NCBI GenBank assembly: GCA_900550825.1
Contig: URTZ01000017.1
Location: 1 to 19,167 of the forward strand
Source: an uncultured Collinsella sp.
GTDB lineage: Bacteria; Actinomycetota; Coriobacteriia; Coriobacteriales; Coriobacteriaceae
Direction: 5' to 3'
Length of the DNA: 19,167 nt
In this document: positions 6,301-14,799 of the stretch, piece by piece
Layout: each line of letters begins with the position of its first letter
How positions within the stretch are numbered: the stretch's first letter is position 1
Notes under the pieces: generated by a model
What the model saw: the letters and a program-made list of their open reading frames with translations, nothing else
Database searches by the model: none
What the model was told of the DNA's origin: nothing
Translations under genes and position numbers: made by a program

Positions 6301-7203
6301 ATGGATCGCAAAAAAGCAATCGCGCTCTCATTTTCCGTTCCCGTCGCATGGGGCTTTTCGTATCCCCTCATGAAGATCGGCATGGACAGCATGAACGCCA
6401 CGAGCATCGTCGCGCTACGCTGCATCATCGCCTTTGTAGCCTGCCTTTTGCTCTTCCACAAGCACGCGTTTCGCATCAACCGCGACCTTATGGTCCGTGC
6501 CGCCATCATCGGTGCCATCATGGCAACCGAGCTCACCTGCATGTGCCTGGGCTCCAGCCTCACCTCCGCCTCCACTGCCGGCTTTTTGCAGAGCCTGACG
6601 GTCGTGATCGTGCCGTTTGCCAACGCCGCCCTGCTGCGCCGCGCCCCCGAGCGCAAAGTGCTCGTCGGCACCGCCATCGTCACCTGCGGTATGTTGCTGC
6701 TCTCGGGCGCCGACTTCACCAGCCTGAACCCGGGCGCGCTCATCATGCTGCTCTCCGCCTTTGTCTACGCCGGCCACATCATTGTCGCCAAGCGGTTTGT
6801 CGAAGAAGTCGATCCGCTGTCCCTGGGCGTTTGGCAGCTGGGCTTTGGCGGCCTGTTCTCGGGCATTGCCGCATGCGTCTTTGGCGGTTTCACACTTCCC
6901 AGCACGCCCAGCGAGGTCGTGGTCGTCGTCGCGCTCGCACTCATCTGCTCTGCCTACGGCTTTATCACCCAGACGCTCGTGCAGCCCCACGTGCCTGCCG
7001 AGACCACCGGCTTCGCCTTCTCGCTCGAGCCGGTCTGCTCCGCCGTCTTCTCGTTCTTCCTGGTCGGCGAGGTTCTGAGCCCCATCGCCTTCTTTGGCGC
7101 CGCACTCATCCTCAGCGGCGTCATGGTGGCAACCGTCGAGCTTCCGCGCCTCCGCGCACATGGACAGGCTCGCATGGCAGGAGCGCCCGAGCACGTCTCG
7201 TAG
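6301..7203 (+). CDS. EamA/DMT superfamily permease
   Basis: The 300-residue protein has about ten hydrophobic segments and two EamA repeats, typical of drug/metabolite transporters that usually export amino acids or related metabolites. The first repeat opens with VPVAWGFSYPLMKIGMD, a common DMT helix-1 motif. The second starts near ALIMLLSAFVYAGHIIVAKRF. The last helices contain 'TTGFAFSLEPVCSAVFSF...VGEVLSPIAFFGAALILSG', the conserved EPV/GE pair of the family. AAAGGAG lies 6 nt before ATG 6301. It diverges from a LysR gene and is probably under its control. Transport direction and substrate cannot be read from the sequence. Confidence 0.9.
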   Translation: MDRKKAIALSFSVPVAWGFSYPLMKIGMDSMNATSIVALRCIIAFVACLLLFHKHAFRINRDLMVRAAIIGAIMATELTCMCLGSSLTSASTAGFLQSLTVVIVPFANAALLRRAPERKVLVGTAIVTCGMLLLSGADFTSLNPGALIMLLSAFVYAGHIIVAKRFVEEVDPLSLGVWQLGFGGLFSGIAACVFGGFTLPSTPSEVVVVVALALICSAYGFITQTLVQPHVPAETTGFAFSLEPVCSAVFSFFLVGEVLSPIAFFGAALILSGVMVATVELPRLRAHGQARMAGAPEHVS

Positions 7204-7250
7204 ACCCCGCTCTTCATACAGCCGTGGCATAAAGGCAACCGGTGCGCCTT

Positions 7251-7256
7251 TACAAT
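7251..7256 (+). promoter_or_regulatory. Candidate -10 box of ung
   Basis: TACAAT followed by AGA lies about 36 bp before the ung start, consistent with a leader of roughly 30 nt. There is no obvious -35 hexamer 16-18 bp upstream. Confidence 0.4.
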
Positions 7257-7291
7257 AGATGCAAACAGAGCATCTGACGTAAAGGAGCCCC

Positions 7292-8017
7292 ATGGACGCC
7301 GCGACCCGCGACCGCAACATAGCAACTTGGTTGGGCGATGCACCGCAGCCGGTACGTGACACTACGAACCAGCTGCTCGAGCGCATCGCCCTTTTGCGTG
7401 CCGAGCAGACTATCTACCCGGCACAAGACGACATCCTCAATGCCCTCGCCTACACGCCGGCCGACCAGGTCAAGGTTGTCATCTTGGGTCAAGACCCCTA
7501 TCACGGACCCAACCAGGCAATGGGGCTGTCGTTCTCGGTCCCCGCGACGCAAACCAAGTTGCCGCCGAGCCTGCGCAACATTTACAAGGAACTCAAAGCC
7601 GATCTGGGTTGTCCCATTCCCGCCACGGGAGACCTAACCCCATGGGCACAACGGGGCGTCCTACTCCTTAACACTACGCTCACCGTGCGCGAGCATGCCG
7701 CCAACTCGCACGCCAAACTGGGCTGGAGCACGCTCACCGACTACGTTATCGAACGCTGCTGCCAGCTGCCCCAGCCGGTAGTCTTTTTGGCATGGGGCCG
7801 CTTTGCCCAGCAGATGGTCGAAGGTAAGCTCGACGCAACTGGTGCGGGCAAGGCAACCGACAAGTTCTGCCTGGCCTCCACGCACCCCTCGCCGCTTTCG
7901 GCCAACCGTGCCACAGCAGAACTCCCCGCTTTTATGGGGTCGCGCCCCTTCTCCGCTGCCAATCGGCTACTCGAACAGCACGGCTCGACCCCCGTCGACT
8001 GGACTTGCCTCGGCTAA
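7292..8017 (+). CDS. ung: Uracil-DNA glycosylase, family 1
   Basis: Ung cuts the N-glycosidic bond of uracil in DNA, starting base-excision repair after cytosine deamination or dUMP incorporation. The 241-residue length is usual. The catalytic water-activating motif GQDPYHGP is at 66-73, with the aspartate at 68. The uracil- and DNA-contacting HPSPLS loop starts at H198 and is followed by the FMGSRPFS region. Where many relatives have GQAHGLAFS, this protein has NQAMGLSFS, a mild variation. AAGGAG precedes ATG 7292 closely. The gene ends 50 bp before the convergent dehydrogenase gene, with a shared strong terminator between them. Confidence 0.96.
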   Translation: MDAATRDRNIATWLGDAPQPVRDTTNQLLERIALLRAEQTIYPAQDDILNALAYTPADQVKVVILGQDPYHGPNQAMGLSFSVPATQTKLPPSLRNIYKELKADLGCPIPATGDLTPWAQRGVLLLNTTLTVREHAANSHAKLGWSTLTDYVIERCCQLPQPVVFLAWGRFAQQMVEGKLDATGAGKATDKFCLASTHPSPLSANRATAELPAFMGSRPFSAANRLLEQHGSTPVDWTCLG

Positions 8018-8032
8018 AAATCGATACATCAA

Positions 8033-8066
8033 AAACGCGCCCGACGGCTTTCCATCGGGCGCGTTT
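8033..8066. terminator. Bidirectional terminator between ung and the SDR gene
   Basis: AAACGCGCCCGA (8033-8044) and TCGGGCGCGTTT (8055-8066) form a perfect 12-bp stem that can extend by two G-C pairs past one mismatch to a CTTT loop. A-runs precede it and T-runs follow it on both strands. It fits termination of both convergent genes. Confidence 0.88.
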
Positions 8067-8067
8067 C

Positions 8068-8748
8068 CTATTCGGGCCAAATAAATTGTGTGCGGCCGGC
8101 CTCGCCGCCATCGATCAACAGACTCTGTCCGGTCATAAACCGGTTGGTCACGCCCACAAAGTAGATCCACTCGGCGATCTCTTGGGCGGTAGCCCAGCGT
8201 TTAAGCGGCGTGAGCTCCATAATCTGGTTCCACAGGTGTTCGTCTTCCATCACGCAACGGTTGAGCAGCGTGATAACGCCACCCGGGTCCACACTGTTGG
8301 CGATAGCCTGCGGCGCCAGACGGTTTGCAAGGTTCTTGGTGTAGGCGATAACGCCGCCCTTGCTGGCGGCATAGTCGGGAAACTCCGATCCCGTATGCCC
8401 GCTCGCCGACCCCACATTGACCACGGATTTGATAGCCGATGCCGGCTTGGCAGCAAGCCCCTCCCCCGCAAAGGCGTAGCGCTCGGTCACGTTGATGGTG
8501 CCATACAGGTTGGCGGCGATGTCGTCGGCCGAATCCTGCGTACCGGCAACGTTCACGATCACCTGGGGCTCAAGGTCGCTTGGAAACGAGTCCGGCTCGC
8601 GGACATCAACGATCAGATGGCGGTAGCGCTCGTGTTCGATCGCCGGCGACAGCAGATCAAAGCCCACGACCTCGTGGCCCTCATCCAAAAAGCGCTGCAC
8701 GCACGCGGCTCCGATGCCACCCGAAGCGCCCGTGATCAAAACCCGCAT
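8068..8748 (-). CDS. Short-chain dehydrogenase/reductase (SDR)
   Basis: This 226-residue protein is a classical SDR, an NAD(P)(H)-dependent oxidoreductase. It has the nucleotide-binding motif TGASGGIG at 6-13 and an aspartate at 31 after the second strand, suggesting NAD(H) preference. It also has NVAG at 66-69 in place of the usual NNAG, the catalytic serine at about 114 (VGSASG), and YAASK at 126-130. The C-terminal 'TGQSLLIDGG' is the usual closing motif. It is slightly shorter than most SDRs. Its start follows the VUT transporter stop by 9 bp. The ribosome binding site TAAGGAG (8754-8760) overlaps that stop codon, so the two are probably one translationally coupled operon. The substrate is unknown. 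Confidence 0.9.
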   Translation of the reverse strand: MRVLITGASGGIGAACVQRFLDEGHEVVGFDLLSPAIEHERYRHLIVDVREPDSFPSDLEPQVIVNVAGTQDSADDIAANLYGTINVTERYAFAGEGLAAKPASAIKSVVNVGSASGHTGSEFPDYAASKGGVIAYTKNLANRLAPQAIANSVDPGGVITLLNRCVMEDEHLWNQIMELTPLKRWATAQEIAEWIYFVGVTNRFMTGQSLLIDGGEAGRTQFIWPE

Positions 8749-8757
8749 ACTTGCTCC

Positions 8758-9480
8758 TTAGGCGGTTGCGTGACGCTCGAGGTACTCGGAGCCCACATTC
8801 TCGCGCTCCCAGCCGCGCACGACCTTGTAGCCCACGGGGCTCAAGAAGACCTCGCACAGCAGCTCGGCAACAGCACCGGTCAGCGAGCACATAAGGACCT
8901 GCACCCAGGTCCAACCAAAGAACGTGTGGCTCACCACAATGGCAAAGACCAAGTTGTCGATAAACTGGCCAATGCCCGTGGACACATAGGAGCGAAAGGC
9001 AAAGCTCGCAAAATTATTCTTTTTGAGCATGCGGCCGAGCGACTGGTTGAGCGTGGAGTTAACCACGGCAGAAACGAGCATTGCCAGCGAAGAGCCCAGC
9101 ACCACGTACCAGGTGCCGCCGATGGTGGCGTTAAGGGCAGTGTTGACCTCGATCATGCCCGTGTCGTAGTAGGCGCCCCACATGCCGGGCGTGAGCGAGC
9201 ATGCCCAAAAGCACAGACTCACGGCCAGGTTGACCAGCAGCGCGAGGATAGAGATTTTGATGGATGCCTTGGCGCCAAAGCGCTTGCAGATCATGTCCTG
9301 GCACAAAAACGAAACCCAGCTCACCACAAAGCCACAGTCGAGCGCCAGATACGGCAGGCTGATGAGCTCTTTGTTGGCCAGCAGGTTCATCATGATGACG
9401 CTCACGAAAAACAGCGAAACCGTTGCCGCGGGAATGCTCCGCAACAGGACCTTGTAGTCCTCCATGACCTTCTTGATCAT
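8758..9480 (-). CDS. VUT-family (YhhQ-type) queuosine-precursor transporter
   Basis: The 240-residue protein has about six membrane helices and belongs to the Vut_1 (former DUF165) family. Its E. coli member YhhQ imports the queuosine precursors preQ0 and preQ1. Typical features are 'MMNLLANKELISLP' after helix 1, 'DCGFVVSWVSFLCQDMICKRFG' (family pattern: D with a charged loop) and 'GIGQFIDNLVF' near residue 165, a hallmark of the family. AAAGGAG (9487-9493) lies 6 nt before ATG 9480. A good promoter and a roughly 80-nt leader precede it, and the SDR gene follows directly. Queuosine-precursor transport is likely by family; no other queuosine genes are in this window. Confidence 0.85.
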   Translation of the reverse strand: MIKKVMEDYKVLLRSIPAATVSLFFVSVIMMNLLANKELISLPYLALDCGFVVSWVSFLCQDMICKRFGAKASIKISILALLVNLAVSLCFWACSLTPGMWGAYYDTGMIEVNTALNATIGGTWYVVLGSSLAMLVSAVVNSTLNQSLGRMLKKNNFASFAFRSYVSTGIGQFIDNLVFAIVVSHTFFGWTWVQVLMCSLTGAVAELLCEVFLSPVGYKVVRGWERENVGSEYLERHATA

Positions 9481-9559
9481 TATGTACTCCTTTGGTTTTA
9501 GGTTTAACGAGCAGGATATCGGACCCGAACTGCTCGGACGCCCCGGTCTTGAGACGACG
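9481..9559 (-). promoter_or_regulatory. Structured leader of the VUT transporter, possible riboswitch
   Basis: Reading on the minus strand, CGAGCAG pairs with CTGCTCG around a loop containing TTCGGGTCC. The tail TTAAACCTAAAACC runs into the ribosome binding site AAAGGAG. GGGT in the loop could pair with ACCT in the A-rich tail, giving an H-type pseudoknot like those of preQ1 riboswitches. The canonical preQ1-I consensus (GGTTC...ACACCCT...AAAAAACTAA) is not present. The assignment is therefore a hypothesis based on context and shape only. Confidence 0.3.
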
Positions 9560-9565
9560 GTGGGT

Positions 9566-9594
9566 ATAATAGCCGCTCACACGGCATAAGGCAA
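9566..9594 (-). promoter_or_regulatory. Promoter of the VUT-SDR operon
   Basis: On the minus strand, TTGCCT (9589-9594) and TATTAT (9566-9571) are separated by exactly 17 bp. This is the best -35/-10 pair seen in the window. It begins directly after the prfC terminator and places the start of transcription near 9559. Confidence 0.6.
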
Positions 9595-9600
9595 GCAAAC

Positions 9601-9630
9601 GGCGCGGCAGCCCCGCAGGGCCACCGCGCC
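9601..9630 (-). terminator. Terminator of prfC
   Basis: On the minus strand, GGCGCGG pairs with CCGCGCC, then two wobble pairs, then GCCC pairs with GGGC around a TGCG tetraloop. This makes a stem of about 13 pairs, 6 bp after the prfC stop. It is followed by GTTTGCTT, a modest T-tract. Confidence 0.7.
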
Positions 9631-9636
9631 GATGCG

Positions 9637-11250
<1,614 letters not shown>

Positions 11251-11295
11251 GCGGATCCTTTCTTGCATTGAGTGCATTACGTCGTTGTAACCCGA

Positions 11296-11301
11296 CTATT
11301 G
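11296..11301 (-). promoter_or_regulatory. Candidate -10 box of prfC
   Basis: On the minus strand the sequence is GGCTACAATAG, about 46 bp before the prfC start. The -35 position carries no clear TTGACA-like hexamer. Confidence 0.35.
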
Positions 11302-11390
11302 TAGCCGCGAAATGCTGCGACAGGGCACCTATCAGGACAAATTCATCAGTTGGCACTTGGATACCGGTCGGCGGCGGCACTCCGCAGCAG

Positions 11391-11612
11391 TTTGTCTCGA
11401 CCTGTAACATCTGGAGCGGTTTTGAGCCTCTACCTGTTACAGATCGAGACAAACGGATGGGCCTGCCGCCAAAATCTCAATCTGTAACATCTAGCCGCCC
11501 AAAACCGCTCCAGATGTTACAAATCGAGACAAAAGGACCGGCGGACAAACAGCATCTTAATCTGTAACAACTAGCTGGGATATTCGGAGCTTGTTGTTAC
11601 AGATTTAGACAA
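11391..11612. repeat. Three tandem ~80-bp dyad units
   Basis: Three hairpin units lie head to tail. Unit a has arms 11391-11409 and 11435-11453, unit b 11475-11492 and 11512-11529, and unit c 11555-11576 and 11588-11609. All six arms, read outward to inward, share the pattern TTTGTCTCGATCTGTAACA with small changes, and mismatches within a unit are few (one in a, two in b, two in c). Units repeat every 79-81 bp, and each right arm ends in GACAAA followed by CGG or AGG. The array occupies half of the 468-bp gap between prfC and the GntR operon; the rest (11251-11390) shows no gene. The function is unknown. Confidence 0.85.
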
Positions 11613-11657
11613 ACGGTGGCCAATCATTCCGATTTTCCTCTTGCATAACTGTGCATA

Positions 11658-11691
11658 GTGTATATATACTGTGCTTACCGGTTATATACAC
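11658..11691 (+). promoter_or_regulatory. Candidate GntR operator and promoter region
   Basis: GTGTATATA (11658-11666) and TATATACAC (11683-11691) form a perfect 9-bp inverted repeat with a 16-nt spacer, 28 bp before the GntR start. The AT-rich arms include possible -10 boxes (TATATA). YtrA-type GntR proteins are known to bind inverted repeats in their own promoters, so autoregulation is likely. Confidence 0.55.
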
Positions 11692-11718
11692 GTGTAGCCC
11701 ATCAGCTAAGGAGCCGCT

Positions 11719-12099
11719 GTGGACATCATCCTATCCAATTCGAGCGACAAACCTATCTACGAGCAGATATCCTCGCAGGTCAAGGCTCAAATCCTTTCGG
11801 GCGCGCTCGCTGCGGGAGCCAAACTCCCGAGTATCCGTGCGCTCGCCAGCGACCTCGGCGTGAGCGTTATCACCACCAAGCGCGCCTATGCCGACTTAGA
11901 GCAGTTTGGGTTTATCTGCACTGTGCAGGGCAAAGGCTGCTTTGTCGCCGAGGGCAACCAGGAGCTCTTGCGCGAAAACCAGCTCTGCCATGTCGAAGAG
12001 CTGCTTGCACAGGCAGCGACACAGGCAGAAGCCCTGGGCGTCACGCGCGATAAGTTGCACGAGATGCTCGACCTGGTAGCCCCCGAAACCATGCAGTAA
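11719..12099 (+). CDS. GntR family regulator, YtrA type
   Basis: The 126-residue protein has a GntR winged helix-turn-helix at about 10-76 (KPIYEQISSQVKAQILSGAL...LPSIRALASDLGVSVITTKRAY). Only about 50 residues follow, predicted helical (ELLAQAATQAEALGVTRDKLHEML). Such short proteins without a ligand domain form the YtrA subfamily, which usually sits at the head of ABC-transporter operons, as here. The start is GTG 11719 with AAGGAG (11708-11713) 5 nt upstream. The ABC ATPase begins 23 bp after its stop. The signal sensed is unknown; relatives often respond to cell-envelope stress. Confidence 0.92.
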   Translation: MDIILSNSSDKPIYEQISSQVKAQILSGALAAGAKLPSIRALASDLGVSVITTKRAYADLEQFGFICTVQGKGCFVAEGNQELLRENQLCHVEELLAQAATQAEALGVTRDKLHEMLDLVAPETMQ

Positions 12100-12122
12100 C
12101 CATCTGCAAGAAAGGCTATACC

Positions 12123-13004
12123 ATGCAAAACTTGCTAGAACTCAAAGGTGTCTCACGCCGCGTAAGTGATCGCTTTTCGCTGCGCGATGTCACACTCACC
12201 GTAGAACCCGGTCAGATTGTCGGCTTTGTGGGCGCAAACGGCGCCGGTAAAACAACGACCATCCGCGCCGCACTCGGACTCATAAAGCTCGATGCCGGCG
12301 AGGTGTACCTGTTTGGGCAGCGCTGCAATGCCAATGCGTCCGATGAACAACAACGCCGCATGCGCTCCCGCATCGGTCTCGTACTGGACACGTGCCCCTT
12401 CCCTTCCACGCTCAAAGTGGCCGAGGTCGAGGCACTCGTAAGCCCGGCATACCCCACGTGGAGTCATGAAACGTTTGCTGGCCACATCAACCGGTTTGGC
12501 CTGGACCCCAAGGCAAAGGTCAAAGACCTCTCCCGCGGCATGGGTATGAAGCTGCAGCTCGCGTGTACGCTCAGCCACAAGGCCGAGCTGCTCATCCTGG
12601 ATGAAGCCACGGCAGGTCTCGATCCCATGGCACGTGAGGAGCTGCTCGACGAGCTGCTCGCCTTTGTTGCCGACGGACAGCACGGCGTATTGTTCTCGAG
12701 CCACATTACATCCGATCTTGAACGCGCCGCCGACCGTGTCGCCTGCATCGATAGTGGCTCGATTGTGTTCGACCTGCCGCGCGAGGACATTACCGATCGC
12801 GCCGGCATTGCTCACTGTTCCCAGGCGCAAGCTGCCGAGCTTATGGCTTACGTCGAAGGCGCCCGCGCCACCCGTCACGCCTACAGCGTTGACGTACTCG
12901 TCCCCAATCGCCGCGAAACGCTCGAGGCCTTTCCCGAGATTCCCTGTGATCGGATTTCCATCGATGACTATCTGCGCCTCACGCTGAAAGGGGCATCCAA
13001 ATGA
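12123..13004 (+). CDS. ABC transporter ATP-binding protein
   Basis: The 293-residue protein is the ATPase of an ABC-2 type system. Walker A is GANGAGKTT at 37-45, the signature is LSRGMGMKLQ at 136-145 and Walker B is LLILDEAT at 156-163. The H-loop histidine is at 194 (SSH). The Q-loop position carries an aspartate (VLDT, 87-90), as in several relatives paired with GntR regulators. About 75 residues beyond the ATPase core form an extra C-terminal part. AAAGG precedes ATG 12123 by 7 nt. The stop overlaps the permease start (ATGA), so the two products are probably made in equal amounts. The substrate is unknown. Confidence 0.95.
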   Translation: MQNLLELKGVSRRVSDRFSLRDVTLTVEPGQIVGFVGANGAGKTTTIRAALGLIKLDAGEVYLFGQRCNANASDEQQRRMRSRIGLVLDTCPFPSTLKVAEVEALVSPAYPTWSHETFAGHINRFGLDPKAKVKDLSRGMGMKLQLACTLSHKAELLILDEATAGLDPMAREELLDELLAFVADGQHGVLFSSHITSDLERAADRVACIDSGSIVFDLPREDITDRAGIAHCSQAQAAELMAYVEGARATRHAYSVDVLVPNRRETLEAFPEIPCDRISIDDYLRLTLKGASK

Positions 13005-13699
13005 AACGCGCCTTTATGTCCGAGACCGCCATCATGCGCTCGTTTCTCCCGAGCATCGCCGGCGTCGGCCTGTTCATATTCGTCGTGCTGACCCTTGCCA
13101 ACGCGACGGATGGTGACTCCGGCATGAGCGCCGGCACCTGTGCAGTCAGCGCCATGTCGCCCATCATAATCATGAACTCGCTGGCTGGCTACGATAACCA
13201 AAACGGTTGGGAGCGCTATCGAGCAACGTTGCCGTTCTCGCGCAAAGACATCGTCTGCGCACGCTACCTGTGCATTATTGCCTCCTCGGCCGTCATGGCA
13301 TGCGCGGCTACGCTCCTGAACATCCTCGCCCTTCCGTTCTTCGACCACATGGGCATCCCTTCGACAGGCCAGACGATCTTTGAAATCGCAACCGCCTCGG
13401 CGACGTCGATGCTCATCTCCCTCATGATGGTGTTTTTGGCACAGCCGATATTTTTCCGATTTGGACACATGGAGGCACTGCGCCTATCCGTCGGCCTGTT
13501 TGCCCTACTTGGCTGCGGCACTATGGCAATACTGAGCTCCTCCAACCCCATTAGCATCTGGCTTATGTCATTTGCCGGAGCAAATCCCGACCCCGCCGTC
13601 ATCGGATGTCCGTGCGCCGGCATTGCCGTCCTGGCGTTCGTGCTATTTGCAATCAGCTGCACCGTCAGCACCAAGATCTATCGAGCACGCGACTTGTAG
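13001..13699 (+). CDS. ABC-2 type transporter permease
   Basis: The 232-residue integral membrane protein has about six hydrophobic segments, beginning at SFLPSIAGVGLFIFVVLTLA. A cytoplasmic-side motif, NQNGWERYRATLPFSRKDIVCARY (about 66-90), is typical of ABC-2 permeases found with YtrA-type regulators: 'E.y..tLPisr..iV.sRY'. Its start overlaps the ATPase stop by 4 bp. It is the only permease gene here, so the transporter would be a homodimer, or would use a permease encoded elsewhere. No terminator is visible between its stop and the next gene 68 bp on. Confidence 0.9.
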   Translation: MKRAFMSETAIMRSFLPSIAGVGLFIFVVLTLANATDGDSGMSAGTCAVSAMSPIIIMNSLAGYDNQNGWERYRATLPFSRKDIVCARYLCIIASSAVMACAATLLNILALPFFDHMGIPSTGQTIFEIATASATSMLISLMMVFLAQPIFFRFGHMEALRLSVGLFALLGCGTMAILSSSNPISIWLMSFAGANPDPAVIGCPCAGIAVLAFVLFAISCTVSTKIYRARDL

Positions 13700-13767
13700 C
13701 CGCAAGCGGTATCATCGGACGAGCACCGTAGACCTGGCGTAGTCGTTCTTGAGGAGGCACCGCACCC

Positions 13768-14643
13768 GTGTCGTGGGTTGTTGCAGCGTTTGCATCGGCA
13801 TTCTTTGCCGGCATCACATCTATTTTGGCCAAATGTGGCATCAAACATACCGACTCCGACATCGCGACTGCCATCCGCACCTGCATGGTGCTCATATTTG
13901 CCTGGGCAATGGCAGGTGTTTCCGGATCCGTCGGAACCATTGGCAGCATCGCGCCCAAGTCCTGGCTGTTCCTCGTTCTCTCGGGACTTGCCACCGGCGC
14001 CTCGTGGATCTGTTATTTCAAGGCGCTCAGCATCGGGAACGTCAACAAAGTCGTACCCGTCGACAAGATGAGCACCGTACTCGCCGCGCTTACCGCCATT
14101 GTTCTCTTTGGCGAGACAAGCAATCTTGCCGTAAAGCTTATCGGGACGGCCGCAATCACCCTCGGCACATTCCTGATGATTGAAAAGAGACAGTCAGCCG
14201 GCGTGGGCCAGAAGCAAGACCTGACTTGGCTCGTTTACGCCATCGGCGCCGCCGTTTTCGCGGCGCTCACATCCATCCTTGCCAAGGTTGGCATCGAGGG
14301 CGTCGAGTCCAATCTGGCAACGGCGATCCGCACCTGTGTGGTACTCGCCATGGCGTGGGCGATTGTGGCGGCCAAGGGAAAACTGGAGCAGGTCGCGTGC
14401 GTCGACCGACATGAACTCGCGTTTCTCGCAGCATCGGGCATTGCAACCGGCGCGTCATGGCTGTTCTACTACTACGCCATTGCCGCCGGGCAGGTAAGCG
14501 TCGTGGTACAGATCGACAAGCTCTCGATCCTTGTTTCGGTATTGTTCGCGCGCCTGACCTTCAACGAAAAACTCTCGCGCCGCAGCGGCATTGGCCTTAC
14601 CCTCATCGTTTTGGGCACCGCCGCACTCGCAATATGGAAGTAA
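13768..14643 (+). CDS. EamA/DMT permease with near-exact internal duplication
   Basis: The 291-residue protein consists of two EamA repeats of five helices each. The repeats are unusually alike: TSILAK at 17-22 and 168-173, ATAIRTC at 33-39 and 184-190, and SG(L/I)ATGASW at 72 and 223. All pairs are offset by exactly 151 residues. DMT permeases with this design export small metabolites or act as guanidinium/amino-acid exporters; the substrate here is unknown. The start is GTG 13768 with GAGGAGG (13751-13757) 10 nt upstream. It follows the ABC operon by 68 bp, in which TATCAT near 13711 may be its own -10 box. A hairpin with five T's follows at 14750-14799. Confidence 0.9.
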   Translation: MSWVVAAFASAFFAGITSILAKCGIKHTDSDIATAIRTCMVLIFAWAMAGVSGSVGTIGSIAPKSWLFLVLSGLATGASWICYFKALSIGNVNKVVPVDKMSTVLAALTAIVLFGETSNLAVKLIGTAAITLGTFLMIEKRQSAGVGQKQDLTWLVYAIGAAVFAALTSILAKVGIEGVESNLATAIRTCVVLAMAWAIVAAKGKLEQVACVDRHELAFLAASGIATGASWLFYYYAIAAGQVSVVVQIDKLSILVSVLFARLTFNEKLSRRSGIGLTLIVLGTAALAIWK

Positions 14644-14740
14644 GGCGCAGGGAACGCGAGTCTCGGCACGCCCGTGGCCATAATCGACTGTCCGCCAATA
14701 CATGACAAATGGCATATCCCCCCGCCAGCCCGTAACGTCC

Positions 14741-14746
14741 TACAAT
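14741..14746 (+). promoter_or_regulatory. Candidate -10 box before the SAM methyltransferase leader
   Basis: TACAATAGAG lies 178 bp before the methyltransferase start. No -35 hexamer is visible. If used, the transcript would begin near 14753, inside the left arm of the 14750-14799 hairpin, so either this box is false or the hairpin belongs to the upstream transcript. Confidence 0.25.
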
Positions 14747-14749
14747 AGA

Positions 14750-14799
14750 GACGTCACGGGCCTTGGCCCAATCTCGATCATCCAAGGGGATGTCTTTTT
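14750..14799 (+). terminator. Terminator-like hairpin with T5
   Basis: GACGTC (14750-14755) can pair with GATGTC (14789-14794) with one G-T wobble. Inside it, CCTTGG (14761-14766) pairs with CCAAGG (14782-14787). TTTTT follows at once (14795-14799). A competing small hairpin GGGCC-TT-GGCCC uses the same bases. It fits either a terminator for the EamA gene or an attenuator before the methyltransferase. Confidence 0.5.

Noticed and set aside
8005..9501. 498-codon open frame on the plus strand
   Set aside because: It crosses the ung-SDR terminator and runs antisense to both the SDR and VUT genes, with no family resemblance.
11391..11612. CRISPR array
   Set aside because: Units are themselves long dyads with non-unique short spacers, only three are present, and no cas gene is nearby.
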